38,419 bases of DNA from positions 1-38,419 of the forward strand of contig UCIT01000063.1 of the NCBI GenBank assembly GCA_900472625.1. The letters run 5' to 3'. The notes under the pieces are model-generated. The model saw nothing but the letters and a program-made list of their open reading frames with translations. It was not told the DNA's origin and did no database searches. Of the stretch, positions 31,169 to 38,419 are shown in pieces (the stretch's first letter is position 1; the number at the start of each line of letters is the position of its first letter). The translations under genes and the position numbers were made by a program. The stretch is from Hyphomicrobiales bacterium. GTDB taxonomy: Bacteria > Pseudomonadota > Alphaproteobacteria > Rhizobiales > Rhizobiaceae.

Positions 31169-32235
31169 AGTCCAGCGCCGATGGCCCGATCGTTGTCAAC
31201 GTTCTCACCGGCTTTCTCGGGGCCGGCAAGACGACGCTGCTGAACGGCCTGCTTCAGGAGCCCGATCTGTCCGATGTGGCTGTGATCATCAACGAGTTCG
31301 GCAGCGTCGGGATCGACCACCTGCTGGTGGAGACGATCGACGATGACACGGTGCTTTTGCAGAGCGGCTGTATCTGCTGCACGATCCGCGGCGATCTCAA
31401 GCAGGCGATCCTGTCGCTGTTCGAAAAGCGGCAGGCGGGCCAGATCGCGCCCTTCCGGCGGCTGGTGATCGAGACGACAGGCCTCGCCGACCCGGCGCCG
31501 ATCGTCGCGACGCTGACGGCGGACCTGATGCTGAAATACCATTTCACCATGGGCAACATCATCGCCGTCGTCGATGTGCCGAACGGACGCCACAATCTGG
31601 AGACCTACGCGGAAAGCGCAAGGCAGGTCGCCGTCGCCGACCGGATCGTGATAACCAAGGGCGATCTTGCGGAGGCGGAAGCCATGCGCGATCTCCGGGC
31701 GCTGCTGTCTGCCACGAACCCGACGGCGCGGATCGAGATCTGCAGTCCCGGGCAATCGGTCAGCGGGCTGGTACTGACGGAAGACATCCACGATATCGGC
31801 GCGCGCTCTGGCGATATCAGGCGGTGGATTTCGGCCGAGCGCTATCACGACCACGCACACGGGCCATTGCCCGACGTCAATTTGCACGGGGCCATTCGCT
31901 CGATCACAGTCAGGGCGGCGCATCCTCTGTCATGGCCGCGGTTTTCGATGTGGCTGTCGATGCTCGTCAATCGGCATGGGGATCGGCTGCTCCGGATCAA
32001 GGGCGTTCTCGATATCGAGGGCCACCCGACGCCCGTGGTCATTCACGGGGTGCAGCACCTGATCCACAAGCCGGTGCATCTGGCGGAATGGCACAAGGGC
32101 CTGAGCGGCAGCGTTATCGTATTCATCACCGATGGCGAGATCGGCGATCTCGATCGGTCGTTTGCGGCCTTCATGAAGCAGGAACCGCAGCCCGGTGCGA
32201 CGGCTGATCCGGTGGTGGCCGCGCTCGCAAACTGA
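31165..32235 (+). CDS. CobW/COG0523 family metallochaperone GTPase
   Basis: The 356-residue G3E GTPase has Walker A GFLGAGKT (residues 16-23), NEFG (43-46), the metal-binding CICC (CxCC, residues 69-72), ETTGLADPAPI (Walker B/G3) and TKGD (G4 variant). A His-bearing segment YHDHAHG follows, then the CobW C-terminal domain (WPRFSMWLSMLVNRHGDRLLRIKGVLDIEG). COG0523 proteins deliver zinc or cobalt to client enzymes using GTP. Here the client is probably the NodB-fold hydrolase two genes upstream. The GTG start overlaps the small CxxC gene by four bases. No Zur-type box is evident upstream of the operon, so low-zinc induction is not supported. Confidence 0.92.
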   Translation: MKSSADGPIVVNVLTGFLGAGKTTLLNGLLQEPDLSDVAVIINEFGSVGIDHLLVETIDDDTVLLQSGCICCTIRGDLKQAILSLFEKRQAGQIAPFRRLVIETTGLADPAPIVATLTADLMLKYHFTMGNIIAVVDVPNGRHNLETYAESARQVAVADRIVITKGDLAEAEAMRDLRALLSATNPTARIEICSPGQSVSGLVLTEDIHDIGARSGDIRRWISAERYHDHAHGPLPDVNLHGAIRSITVRAAHPLSWPRFSMWLSMLVNRHGDRLLRIKGVLDIEGHPTPVVIHGVQHLIHKPVHLAEWHKGLSGSVIVFITDGEIGDLDRSFAAFMKQEPQPGATADPVVAALAN

Positions 32236-32285
32236 ATCAACGCCTTCTCAGGCTGATTCCGGAGGCGGCTGCAAGTCACTGATAA

Positions 32286-33221
32286 TCAATGACAATAGCG
32301 ATAGCCGCCCTTTCGCTCGAGCACATCGAGATGGAAGTGGGTTTCGTGCGCGGCGTCGCTTTCCGGATCGAGTACGGTGGTGAAGTAGAGGCAGCCGGCG
32401 GCGCTGACGGTGCGCTGGAAGGCGCCGATCAAAGTCGAATCCTCGCGTCTCGGCTTCACCGCGATATCCTCGCCCTTCTCGAAACTGAAGCTGGCGATAT
32501 CGACGGCGTTGCCGCGCGCGTGCTCGGAGATCTTGCCGGTTTCGGCGCTGTTGCGCAGGCGGCAGATATAGGATGAGGCCTGGTTGATGGTGGTGATCCT
32601 GCCCTGATCGGCGGCGGCGACCGCGGCGGCGGGAATGACCGTCCCCTTCATCCAGCGTGCCAAGGCGAGCGCCACCGGGCAACGGAAGACTCCATCCGGC
32701 TTCAGCCTGATGCCGGGCAGCGCTTCGGTGACCTTGATCGGCTTATCGATGCCGCAGCCGTTGCCGTCGTCGATGCGGCCGAGATCGGTGAAGACAACGC
32801 CGAGGCTCTGAAGCTCCTTGACGCATTCGGAATGATCGGAATCGCTTTCCGGCTCGATCGTCAGGTGCTGGGCTTCGAGGGTCTGCTTGCCGGGAACGGC
32901 GCTGTCGGGAAGATTCGGCCCCTGCTTCTCGCGCTGCGGAGGTTCTTGGCTTGCGGTGTCCGGCTTGTCCTGGGCGTCCTGCTTGCCGGCGTCGGCGGGT
33001 GCTGCCGGTGCGCCGGGCTTGGCTGTTTCGGCTCCGGGTTTGGGCTGCGGCTTCGGGGCGACATCGATCTTTGCGGGATCGTCCGTCTGTTGCGCAGAGG
33101 GGTCTTCGGCCGGCTGCCCGGCGGGCTTGATCTCCGGCTTCGGCCCGGTTTCGGGCAATTGCGCGCCGGTGAGGACGATGAGGCACACAAGTGCCGCGGC
33201 GATTTCGACAATCTTCTTCAC
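32286..33221 (-). CDS. Extensin-like family protein with M15-peptidase-type motif
   Basis: The 311-residue precursor has an N-terminal signal or anchor (KKIVEIAAALVCLIVLTG) and a long low-complexity Pro/Ala/Lys/Asp linker (about residues 20-110). The extensin-like C-terminal domain follows: ECVKELQSLGVVF, then CGIDKPIKV, then CPVALALARWM, then SEHARGNAVDIASF and HETHFHLDV. The His-x6-Asp and His-x-His arrangement matches the zinc site of M15-type peptidoglycan peptidases (MepK/VanY-like), so it may cleave cell-wall peptides. Cysteine pairs suggest disulphides in the periplasm. The GTG start at 33221 is the best fit to the signal sequence; the frame continues upstream without similarity. It is divergent from the haem receptor. 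Confidence 0.83.
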   Translation of the reverse strand: MKKIVEIAAALVCLIVLTGAQLPETGPKPEIKPAGQPAEDPSAQQTDDPAKIDVAPKPQPKPGAETAKPGAPAAPADAGKQDAQDKPDTASQEPPQREKQGPNLPDSAVPGKQTLEAQHLTIEPESDSDHSECVKELQSLGVVFTDLGRIDDGNGCGIDKPIKVTEALPGIRLKPDGVFRCPVALALARWMKGTVIPAAAVAAADQGRITTINQASSYICRLRNSAETGKISEHARGNAVDIASFSFEKGEDIAVKPRREDSTLIGAFQRTVSAAGCLYFTTVLDPESDAAHETHFHLDVLERKGGYRYCH

Positions 33222-33275
33222 GCATCCATCCGTCGTTCGTCCCAGCGGAAACACAACGTATGAGCGCGGATTTCG

Positions 33276-33327
33276 TTGCAATTTCGCAACGTTGGCCGTT
33301 ATGATTAAAACATGATTGCCTAAGTCA
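33276..33327 (+). promoter_or_regulatory. RirA-type iron box at the haem-receptor promoter
   Basis: CATGA-N9-TCATG at 33311-33329 contains TGA-N9-TCA (33313-33327), the iron-responsive operator bound by RirA in rhizobia. It begins at the predicted +1 of TTGCAA (33276-33281)-N18-TATGAT (33300-33305). A second possible promoter, TTGACA (33348-33353)-N17-TATGCG, lies downstream. Arms CGTTGC/GCAACG (33274-33291) overlap the first -35. Confidence 0.6.
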
Positions 33328-33483
33328 TGATATTTCGAGTTTGTATATTGACAGAAATACTCATGTTTTTTATGCGGCAAGAAGAAGGCGAGATTTTTTC
33401 GCCGACAGGCCCAGCCAGCAACTCGAAGCGCGAATGCGTGCAGACCAGCCAGCCCGGTAAATTCATCATTTGAGGGGTTGATT

Positions 33484-35793
33484 ATGGTTATCCGACATTG
33501 GCGTTCGGCGCTTCTGGTGAGCGCGGCGTTTATTGCTTTGCCTGTGGTTCCGGTGATGGCGCAGAGCGCGACGACGGCGGCGCCAGCTGCGGCCGCGACC
33601 GACGAAAACGGCACGACGCTGCAGAAGATTGTGGTGAAGGGTAATCGTCGGACCACCACTGCGCCGGTCGGAACGGTTGCGGATACACCGCTTGCGACGG
33701 AAACAACTCGAGAGGAACTTCAGAAAAAAGATATCGCGAACTATCGTGATTTCGGAAGGTCTGAGCCAGGTGTTGATTATGTCAAGACATCGGGCGGCGT
33801 ATTCATCCGTGGTCTGGGCGGCCCACGCGTCACGACGCTGATCGACAATATTCCTATTCCTTACCTATCCAATCTTGGTCGCACAGGCGGGCCGACTGCA
33901 ACCACCAACGCAGACGGCGGCGGTGACGCGTTCGATTTTAACTCGCTCTCTGCTGTGGACATTCTGCGCGGCGCAGATTCAAGCCGTGCAGGCTCGGGAG
34001 CGCTTGGTGGCGCTGTTGTATTACGCACGCTCGAGCCTGAAGACCTGATCCCTGAAGGGCGCGACTGGGGCGGTGTTGTCAAGACCACCTATGACGGTCA
34101 GGACCGGAGCTTCGGTGGAACGGTTGCCGTGGCGAAGAAGATCGAAAACACGTCGATCATGTTCCAGGGTGCCTACAAGAAAGGGCACGAATGGAGAAGC
34201 AACGGTAACGTGGATACCATTGGTGCAACCCGTACCGAGGCCAATCCTGCCGATTACGATCAGAGCAATCTGCTGTTCAAGCTTAAGCATGATTTTGAAG
34301 GTGGGCACACCGTCGGTTTCACCGCCGAGCGTTTTGACAGGGATTACACCGCGGATCTAAAGACTGCGCAGGGTGCCACTACCGGTTCATCCCGCCCTTA
34401 CCAGGTCGGAAACTACTGGGGCAACGAGGATAATAAGCGTGAGCGCGTCTCGCTTGATTATAACTACGACCCGTTGAGCAGTGATGGTTTGATTGATGCC
34501 GCAAACGCCACCATCTACTGGCAGAAGCTACAGCGCAATGCTGGCTCCGACGGCGTTCGCGTCGGCTCGGTAGGCGGCCCATGGCTCCGTGACAACCAAC
34601 TCGAAGAGCAGGATATCGGCCTAACCGGATCGATGACCTCGCGCTTTGATACTGGGAATTTGCATCACGAAGTGACGTTGGGCGGCAATGTCTCTTTCAT
34701 GAAATCGTCAGCTTACCTCTCTGGGCTTGATGCGTGCATTCTTGGGACGGCGACCCCTGCGGGCCTAGCCGGTTCTTGCCCTTCGCTCCATGCCAACCAG
34801 GCAGATATGCCTGATGTTGACGGTCAACGTGTCGGCATCTATCTCGACGACAAGATCTCGTTTGGTGATAGCAATTTCGCACTCACCCCCGGTGTTCGGT
34901 TCGACTGGTACAATTTCGACCCCAAGGATTCCGTCGAATATCAGAGAAACCCAAGCTATGCCACGATTGGCGTCCCGGACGGCAGCAATGGATCGCGATT
35001 CTCTCCGAAGCTCCTTGCGACCTATGACCTGACGCCGGATATTCAGTTGTTTGCCCAATGGTCGATGGCGTTTCGTGCGCCTACGGTCAACGAGCTCTAC
35101 CTGAATTATGGAAACCCGGCCATGGGTTACGCGTCTGAGGGCAATCCCGACCTGAAGCCTGAGACAGCTAATGGATTTGAAATTGGTGCTAACTTGGGAG
35201 ACTCGGATCTTGGTGGTCGTGTGACCCTGTTCCATAACAGGTACAAGAACTTCATCGACACAACCCGTGAGGTTAGTACCGCCTATCCGAATGGCCTCAC
35301 AAAATACTTCAATCGTGATCGTGTGAACATCTCTGGCGTCGAGGTGAAGGCGCAGAAGGCATTCGCCAATGGCTTTAGTTTGCACGGCGCACTTGCCTAC
35401 GCATACGGTGAAGACGCAGATACGCATGAGTATCTGCGGTCTGTTGCGCCGTTCAAGGCTGTCGTCGGCGTTGCTTACGACCGTGAGACCTGGGGTACGG
35501 ACCTTTCGCTCATCACCTCGGCGGGTATGAGAAACGATGGCAATGCCGCCACTTTTGATGCGCCGGGATATGGTGTGATGGATCTGACCGCGTGGTGGGA
35601 ACCAGAGCAGACCAAGGGCTTAAGAATACAGGGCGGTATCTACAACCTGTTCGACAAGACCTACTACAATGCAGTCAACCTAAGAGATACAAACATGACG
35701 ACGGTGCCTGCTGCTGGCAACTCGGCTCAGCCTGTAGAGTATTTCTCCGAGCCGGGCCGCACCTTCAAGATCTCGCTGACCCAGCGCTTCTAA
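33484..35793 (+). CDS. shmR: TonB-dependent haem/haemoglobin receptor (ShmR-like)
   Basis: The 769-residue outer-membrane receptor has a signal peptide (cut near VMA|QSA), a TonB-box-like segment (TTLQKIVVKG), a plug domain (GVFIRGLGGPRVTTLIDNIPIPY, VDILRGADSSRAGSGALGGAVVLRT) and a 22-strand barrel ending in Phe (FKISLTQRF). The haem-receptor FRAP (530-533) and NPDL (554-557) boxes are present, but no His lies between them; Tyr542 and Tyr549 do. This is the hemoglobin/transferrin receptor family, and sequence and position just before trpE(G) match Sinorhizobium ShmR as I recall. It imports haem with TonB energy. GAGGGG is six bases before ATG 33484. A RirA box suggests iron repression. Confidence 0.92.
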   Translation: MVIRHWRSALLVSAAFIALPVVPVMAQSATTAAPAAAATDENGTTLQKIVVKGNRRTTTAPVGTVADTPLATETTREELQKKDIANYRDFGRSEPGVDYVKTSGGVFIRGLGGPRVTTLIDNIPIPYLSNLGRTGGPTATTNADGGGDAFDFNSLSAVDILRGADSSRAGSGALGGAVVLRTLEPEDLIPEGRDWGGVVKTTYDGQDRSFGGTVAVAKKIENTSIMFQGAYKKGHEWRSNGNVDTIGATRTEANPADYDQSNLLFKLKHDFEGGHTVGFTAERFDRDYTADLKTAQGATTGSSRPYQVGNYWGNEDNKRERVSLDYNYDPLSSDGLIDAANATIYWQKLQRNAGSDGVRVGSVGGPWLRDNQLEEQDIGLTGSMTSRFDTGNLHHEVTLGGNVSFMKSSAYLSGLDACILGTATPAGLAGSCPSLHANQADMPDVDGQRVGIYLDDKISFGDSNFALTPGVRFDWYNFDPKDSVEYQRNPSYATIGVPDGSNGSRFSPKLLATYDLTPDIQLFAQWSMAFRAPTVNELYLNYGNPAMGYASEGNPDLKPETANGFEIGANLGDSDLGGRVTLFHNRYKNFIDTTREVSTAYPNGLTKYFNRDRVNISGVEVKAQKAFANGFSLHGALAYAYGEDADTHEYLRSVAPFKAVVGVAYDRETWGTDLSLITSAGMRNDGNAATFDAPGYGVMDLTAWWEPEQTKGLRIQGGIYNLFDKTYYNAVNLRDTNMTTVPAAGNSAQPVEYFSEPGRTFKISLTQRF

Positions 35794-35805
35794 CCCAAAC
35801 AACCC

Positions 35806-35833
35806 GAAAGGCCGGCCCCTGTGCCGGCCTTTC
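35806..35833 (+). terminator. Rho-independent terminator of the haem receptor gene
   Basis: GAAAGGCCGGC-CCCTGT-GCCGGCCTTTC is a perfect 11-bp stem with a 6-base loop, 13 bases after the receptor stop, with T-rich 3' side. It separates this unit from the trp promoter. Confidence 0.85.
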
Positions 35834-35852
35834 TCATTCCCGTTTTGGCCTC

Positions 35853-35881
35853 TTGCGCTCACCCGCATCTCACGCTAACAA
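35853..35881 (+). promoter_or_regulatory. trp promoter
   Basis: TTGCGC (35853-35858) and TAACAA (35876-35881) are separated by 17 bases. The predicted start falls at about 35888-35890, on the A of the trpL ATG, so the leader mRNA would have no 5' untranslated region. Confidence 0.65.
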
Positions 35882-35889
35882 TTCCGCCC

Positions 35890-35934
35890 ATGAACATGTC
35901 CTTGAACATCGCAATCTGGTGGTGGGCTCGCTAA
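35890..35934 (+). CDS. trpL: trp leader peptide (peTrpL)
   Basis: The 14-codon frame encodes MNMSLNIAIWWWAR with three consecutive Trp codons (35917-35925). It closely resembles the Sinorhizobium leader peptide I remember ([14 protein letters not shown]). Ribosome stalling at the Trp codons when tryptophan is scarce allows the antiterminator to form and trpE(G) to be read. There is no Shine-Dalgarno site, as expected for leaderless translation. In Sinorhizobium meliloti the free peptide also acts in trans on antibiotic-resistance transcripts; whether this variant does so is an inference. Confidence 0.9.
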   Translation: MNMSLNIAIWWWAR

Positions 35935-35971
35935 AGGCGGCCTCGACCAATCGTGTCCAAAGACGACGACG

Positions 35972-36003
35972 AGCCGCCCGGAGAAAACCAGGCGGCTTTT
36001 TTT
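35972..36003 (+). terminator. trp attenuator terminator
   Basis: AGCCGCC (35972-35978) and GGCGGCT (35991-35997) form the terminator stem, followed by seven T residues (35997-36003). Its left arm is shared with the antiterminator pairing to GGCGGCCTC upstream. Confidence 0.88.
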
Positions 36004-36049
36004 GTTTTCAAGGCCGTCTGTCATCCGGGCCCGATAACGGAGTGAAATA

Positions 36050-38239
36050 ATGGTTACGATCCTCAGGGATGACGGCGCGGAGATGTACGAGACCAAGGGT
36101 GGCATCACGGTCACGCGGCAGCGCCGGGCGATCCCCTATGGCGACGCGGTCTCCTCGTATATCGACAAGCTCGACGAGCGCCGCGGCGCCGTGTTCTCGT
36201 CGAACTATGAATATCCCGGCCGCTATACCCGCTGGGATACGGCCGTTGTCGATCCGCCGCTCGGCATTTCCTGCAACGGTCGCAACGTCTGGATCGACGC
36301 ATATAACGAGCGCGGCGAGGTCATTCTCGGCTTCGTCACCGAGCGGTTGAAGACGATCTCGGAACTGGAGCTCGGCGCTTCCACGGCACGGCGGCTGGAC
36401 CTTACGGTCAAGGCGCCGGATCGGGCGTTTACCGAGGAAGAGCGCTCGAAGATCCCGACGGTGTTTACGGTGCTGCGCGCCGTCACCGACCTGTTCTATT
36501 CGCAGGCCGATGCCAGCCTCGGGCTCTATGGCGCCTTCGGCTACGATCTCGCCTTCCAGTTCGATGCCATCAACCTGAAGCTCGTTCGGCCGGCCGACCA
36601 GCGCGACATGGTGCTTTACCTGCCTGACGAGATCCTCGTCGTCGACAACTACTCGGCCAAGGCCTGGATCGACCGCTACGATTTCGAAAAGGGCGGCGTG
36701 ACCACCGAGGGCAAGGCGGGCGATATTCCGGCCGAGCCGTTCCAGCGCACCGATACGATCCCGCCGAAGAGCGATCACCGTCCCGGCGAATATGCCGAGC
36801 TGGTCACCAAGGCCAAGGAGAGCTTCCGCAAGGGCGACCTGTTCGAGGTCGTGCCCGGGCAGAAGTTCATGGAGCGCTGCGACAGCAAGCCGTCGGACAT
36901 TTCCAAGCGGCTGAAGGCGATCAATCCGTCGCCCTATTCGTTCTTCATCAATCTCGGCAACCAGGAATATCTGGTCGGCGCGTCGCCTGAAATGTTCGTG
37001 CGCGTGTCCGGCCGCCGCATCGAGACCTGCCCGATCTCGGGCACGATCAAGCGCGGCGACGATCCGATCGCAGACAGCGAGCAGATCCTGAAGCTGCTCA
37101 ATTCGAAGAAGGATGAATCCGAGCTTACGATGTGCTCGGACGTCGACCGCAACGACAAGAGCCGCGTCTGCGAGCCGGGCTCGGTCAAGGTCATCGGTCG
37201 CCGGCAGATCGAGATGTATTCGCGCCTGATCCACACGGTCGATCATATCGAAGGCCGCTTGCGGGATGATATGGACGCGTTCGACGGCTTCCTCAGCCAC
37301 GCCTGGGCGGTCACCGTCACCGGTGCGCCGAAGCTTTGGGCGATGCGCTTCATCGAGGGCCACGAGAAGAGCCCGCGCGCCTGGTATGGCGGGGCGATCG
37401 GCATGGTCGGCTTCAACGGCGACATGAACACCGGCCTGACGCTGCGCACCGTGCGCATCAAGGACGGGATCGCCGAAGTCCGGGCGGGGGCAACCTTGCT
37501 CAACGACTCGATCCCCGACGAGGAAGAAGCCGAAACCGAACTGAAGGCCTCCGCCATGCTCTCCGCCATCCGCGATGCCAAGGCCGGCAACACCGGCAAG
37601 GTCAGCCGCGACGTCGCCGCCGTCGGCAAGGGCGTCAAGATCCTGCTGGTCGATCACGAAGACAGCTTCGTGCATACGCTCGCCAATTACTTCCGCCAGA
37701 CCGGCGCCGAGGTCTCGACCGTGCGCTCGCCGGTGCCGGAAGAGATTTTCGACCGGCTCGATCCCGATCTCGTCGTCCTGTCGCCCGGTCCCGGCAATCC
37801 GAAGGATTTCGACTGCAAGGCGACGATCAAGAAGGCCAGGGCGCGCAACCTGCCGATCTTCGGCGTCTGCCTCGGCCTGCAGGCGATCGCGGAGGCCTAT
37901 GGCGGCGAGCTGCGTCATCTGGCGCTGCCGATGCACGGCAAGCCGTCGCGCATCCGCGTGCTGGAGCCCGGCCTGGTGTTTTCCGGCCTCGGCAAGGAGG
38001 TCACCGTCGGCCGCTACCACTCGATCTTCGCCGACCCCTCGACGCTGCCGCGCGAGTTCATCATCACGGCGGAAAGCGAAGACGGCACGATCATGGGCAT
38101 CGAGCACGCCAAGGAGCCGATCGCCGCCGTACAGTTCCATCCGGAATCGATCATGACGCTCGGCGGCGATGCCGGCATGCGGATGATCGAGAACGTGGTG
38201 GCGCATCTGGCGCGCAAGCGTGAGACGAAGGCGGCGTAA
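36050..38239 (+). CDS. trpE(G): Fused anthranilate synthase TrpE(G)
   Basis: The 729-residue protein fuses component I (TrpE, residues 1 to about 510) with the glutamine amidotransferase component II (TrpG, about 525-729). The chorismate-binding part has VPGQKFMERC, FINLGNQEYLVGASPEMFV, CPISGTIKRG and ELTMCSDVDRND. The amidotransferase part has LSPGPGNP, catalytic Cys607 in GVCLGLQ and His697 with Glu699 in FHPES. It makes anthranilate from chorismate and glutamine, the first step to tryptophan. The fusion is characteristic of Rhizobiales and Azospirillum. Expression is controlled by the trpL attenuator 47 bases upstream; GGAG precedes the ATG. No other trp gene follows directly. Confidence 0.98.
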   Translation: MVTILRDDGAEMYETKGGITVTRQRRAIPYGDAVSSYIDKLDERRGAVFSSNYEYPGRYTRWDTAVVDPPLGISCNGRNVWIDAYNERGEVILGFVTERLKTISELELGASTARRLDLTVKAPDRAFTEEERSKIPTVFTVLRAVTDLFYSQADASLGLYGAFGYDLAFQFDAINLKLVRPADQRDMVLYLPDEILVVDNYSAKAWIDRYDFEKGGVTTEGKAGDIPAEPFQRTDTIPPKSDHRPGEYAELVTKAKESFRKGDLFEVVPGQKFMERCDSKPSDISKRLKAINPSPYSFFINLGNQEYLVGASPEMFVRVSGRRIETCPISGTIKRGDDPIADSEQILKLLNSKKDESELTMCSDVDRNDKSRVCEPGSVKVIGRRQIEMYSRLIHTVDHIEGRLRDDMDAFDGFLSHAWAVTVTGAPKLWAMRFIEGHEKSPRAWYGGAIGMVGFNGDMNTGLTLRTVRIKDGIAEVRAGATLLNDSIPDEEEAETELKASAMLSAIRDAKAGNTGKVSRDVAAVGKGVKILLVDHEDSFVHTLANYFRQTGAEVSTVRSPVPEEIFDRLDPDLVVLSPGPGNPKDFDCKATIKKARARNLPIFGVCLGLQAIAEAYGGELRHLALPMHGKPSRIRVLEPGLVFSGLGKEVTVGRYHSIFADPSTLPREFIITAESEDGTIMGIEHAKEPIAAVQFHPESIMTLGGDAGMRMIENVVAHLARKRETKAA

Positions 38240-38285
38240 GGGGTAAGCTTTTTTCAGGGAGGCGTTGGGCATGCCCTCTCTGTCT

Positions 38286-38419
38286 TGCCGGACATCTCCC
38301 CTTGAGGGGGGAGATCGCCTGGGATTGCGCGCTCGTTCCAGCCTGAACGTTCGGCGAAGGCCTCAACGCGAGTCGATTCCCCCGCCTTGACGGCTCCTTG
38401 AAGGGGAAATGCCCGGCAG
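38286..38419. repeat. RIME-like palindromic intergenic element
   Basis: The region ends with related inverted arms: TGCCGGACATCTCCCCTT (38286-38303) and, on the other strand from 38418, TGCCGGGCATTTCCCCTT, 16 of 18 identical. An inner hairpin CTCCCC-TTGAGG-GGGGAG lies at 38297-38314. This is the layout of rhizobial intergenic mosaic elements (RIME). It starts about 45 bases after the trpE(G) stop and may continue past the window edge. Confidence 0.65.

Larger units (their letters stand above)
35890..36003 (+). ncRNA. Attenuator small RNA rnTrpL
   Basis: When attenuation occurs, transcription from 35890 ends at the T-run at about 36003, giving an RNA of roughly 114 nt. This corresponds in layout to rnTrpL of S. 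meliloti (about 110 nt), a trans-acting small RNA that base-pairs with mRNAs such as trpDC. Mutually exclusive structures are visible: GGCGGCCTC (35937-35945) can pair with GAGCCGCC (35971-35978) as antiterminator. Confidence 0.8.

Noticed and set aside
36008..38272. 754-codon open frame antisense to trpE(G)
   Set aside because: It mirrors the codon pattern of a certain gene in high-G+C DNA, has Arg/Asp/Ala-rich shadow composition and no family motif.
1..38419. CRISPR array, tRNA, rRNA, insertion sequence or prophage
   Set aside because: I looked for regularly spaced repeats, cloverleaf-like segments, transposase/integrase motifs and phage structural genes and saw none.

Overview
The window looks like a chromosomal segment of a Rhizobiaceae alphaproteobacterium (Rhizobium/Ensifer/Agrobacterium type). 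The evidence is high G+C, a fused trpE(G) gene preceded by a rhizobial trpL attenuator, a ShmR-like haem receptor with a RirA-type iron box directly upstream, a choXWV choline transporter with its binding-site residues intact, a NolR-like regulator, and a RIME-like intergenic repeat at the right edge. Most of it is housekeeping and nutrient-uptake DNA. I see no rRNA, tRNA, CRISPR array, insertion sequence or prophage.

Layout. 1-5850: an exported deacetylase, NnrU, a YfgM-like TPR protein with der, a 77-residue protein and an MFS transporter. 5850-6210: gene-free, holding a palindromic repeat. 6210-10120: a GT4 glycosyltransferase with a well-placed Pho box, an unrecognised lipoprotein/small-protein pair, a KdgK-like sugar kinase and a small basic exported protein. 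10225-12830: a GH13 alpha-glucosidase, a PIN/RHH toxin-antitoxin pair and an orphan antitoxin-like gene. 12886-16301: adenine deaminase, then an OhrR-type thiol sensor divergent from a Tat-exported haloperoxidase-like hydrolase. 16378-19410: a branched-chain amino-acid binding protein, a secreted alpha/beta hydrolase and the NolR-like repressor. 19508-23228: choXWV followed by a HugZ-like gene. 23463-27975: thymidine kinase, a coiled-coil protein, a DUF2333 protein, a LuxR solo and a UPF0114 membrane protein. 28128-32235: fhs, then a compact operon of deacetylase, small CxxC protein and COG0523 GTPase. 32286-38239: an extensin-like (M15-like) protein, the haem receptor, and the trp leader with trpE(G).

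How the parts work together. Several units carry their own visible control elements. These are the leaderless trpL attenuator (rnTrpL/peTrpL), a Pho box on the glycosyltransferase, paired TATCGCGATA palindromes between ohrR and the hydrolase, a palindrome lying exactly between -35 and -10 of the toxin promoter, and an iron box at the haem-receptor promoter. The candidates for less-described biology are the deacetylase/CxxC/COG0523 operon, the lipoprotein/105-residue pair, the leaderless toxin-first module, and the LuxR solo with a 34-bp inverted repeat upstream.

All identities come from reading the sequence and remembered family features; no database search was run.
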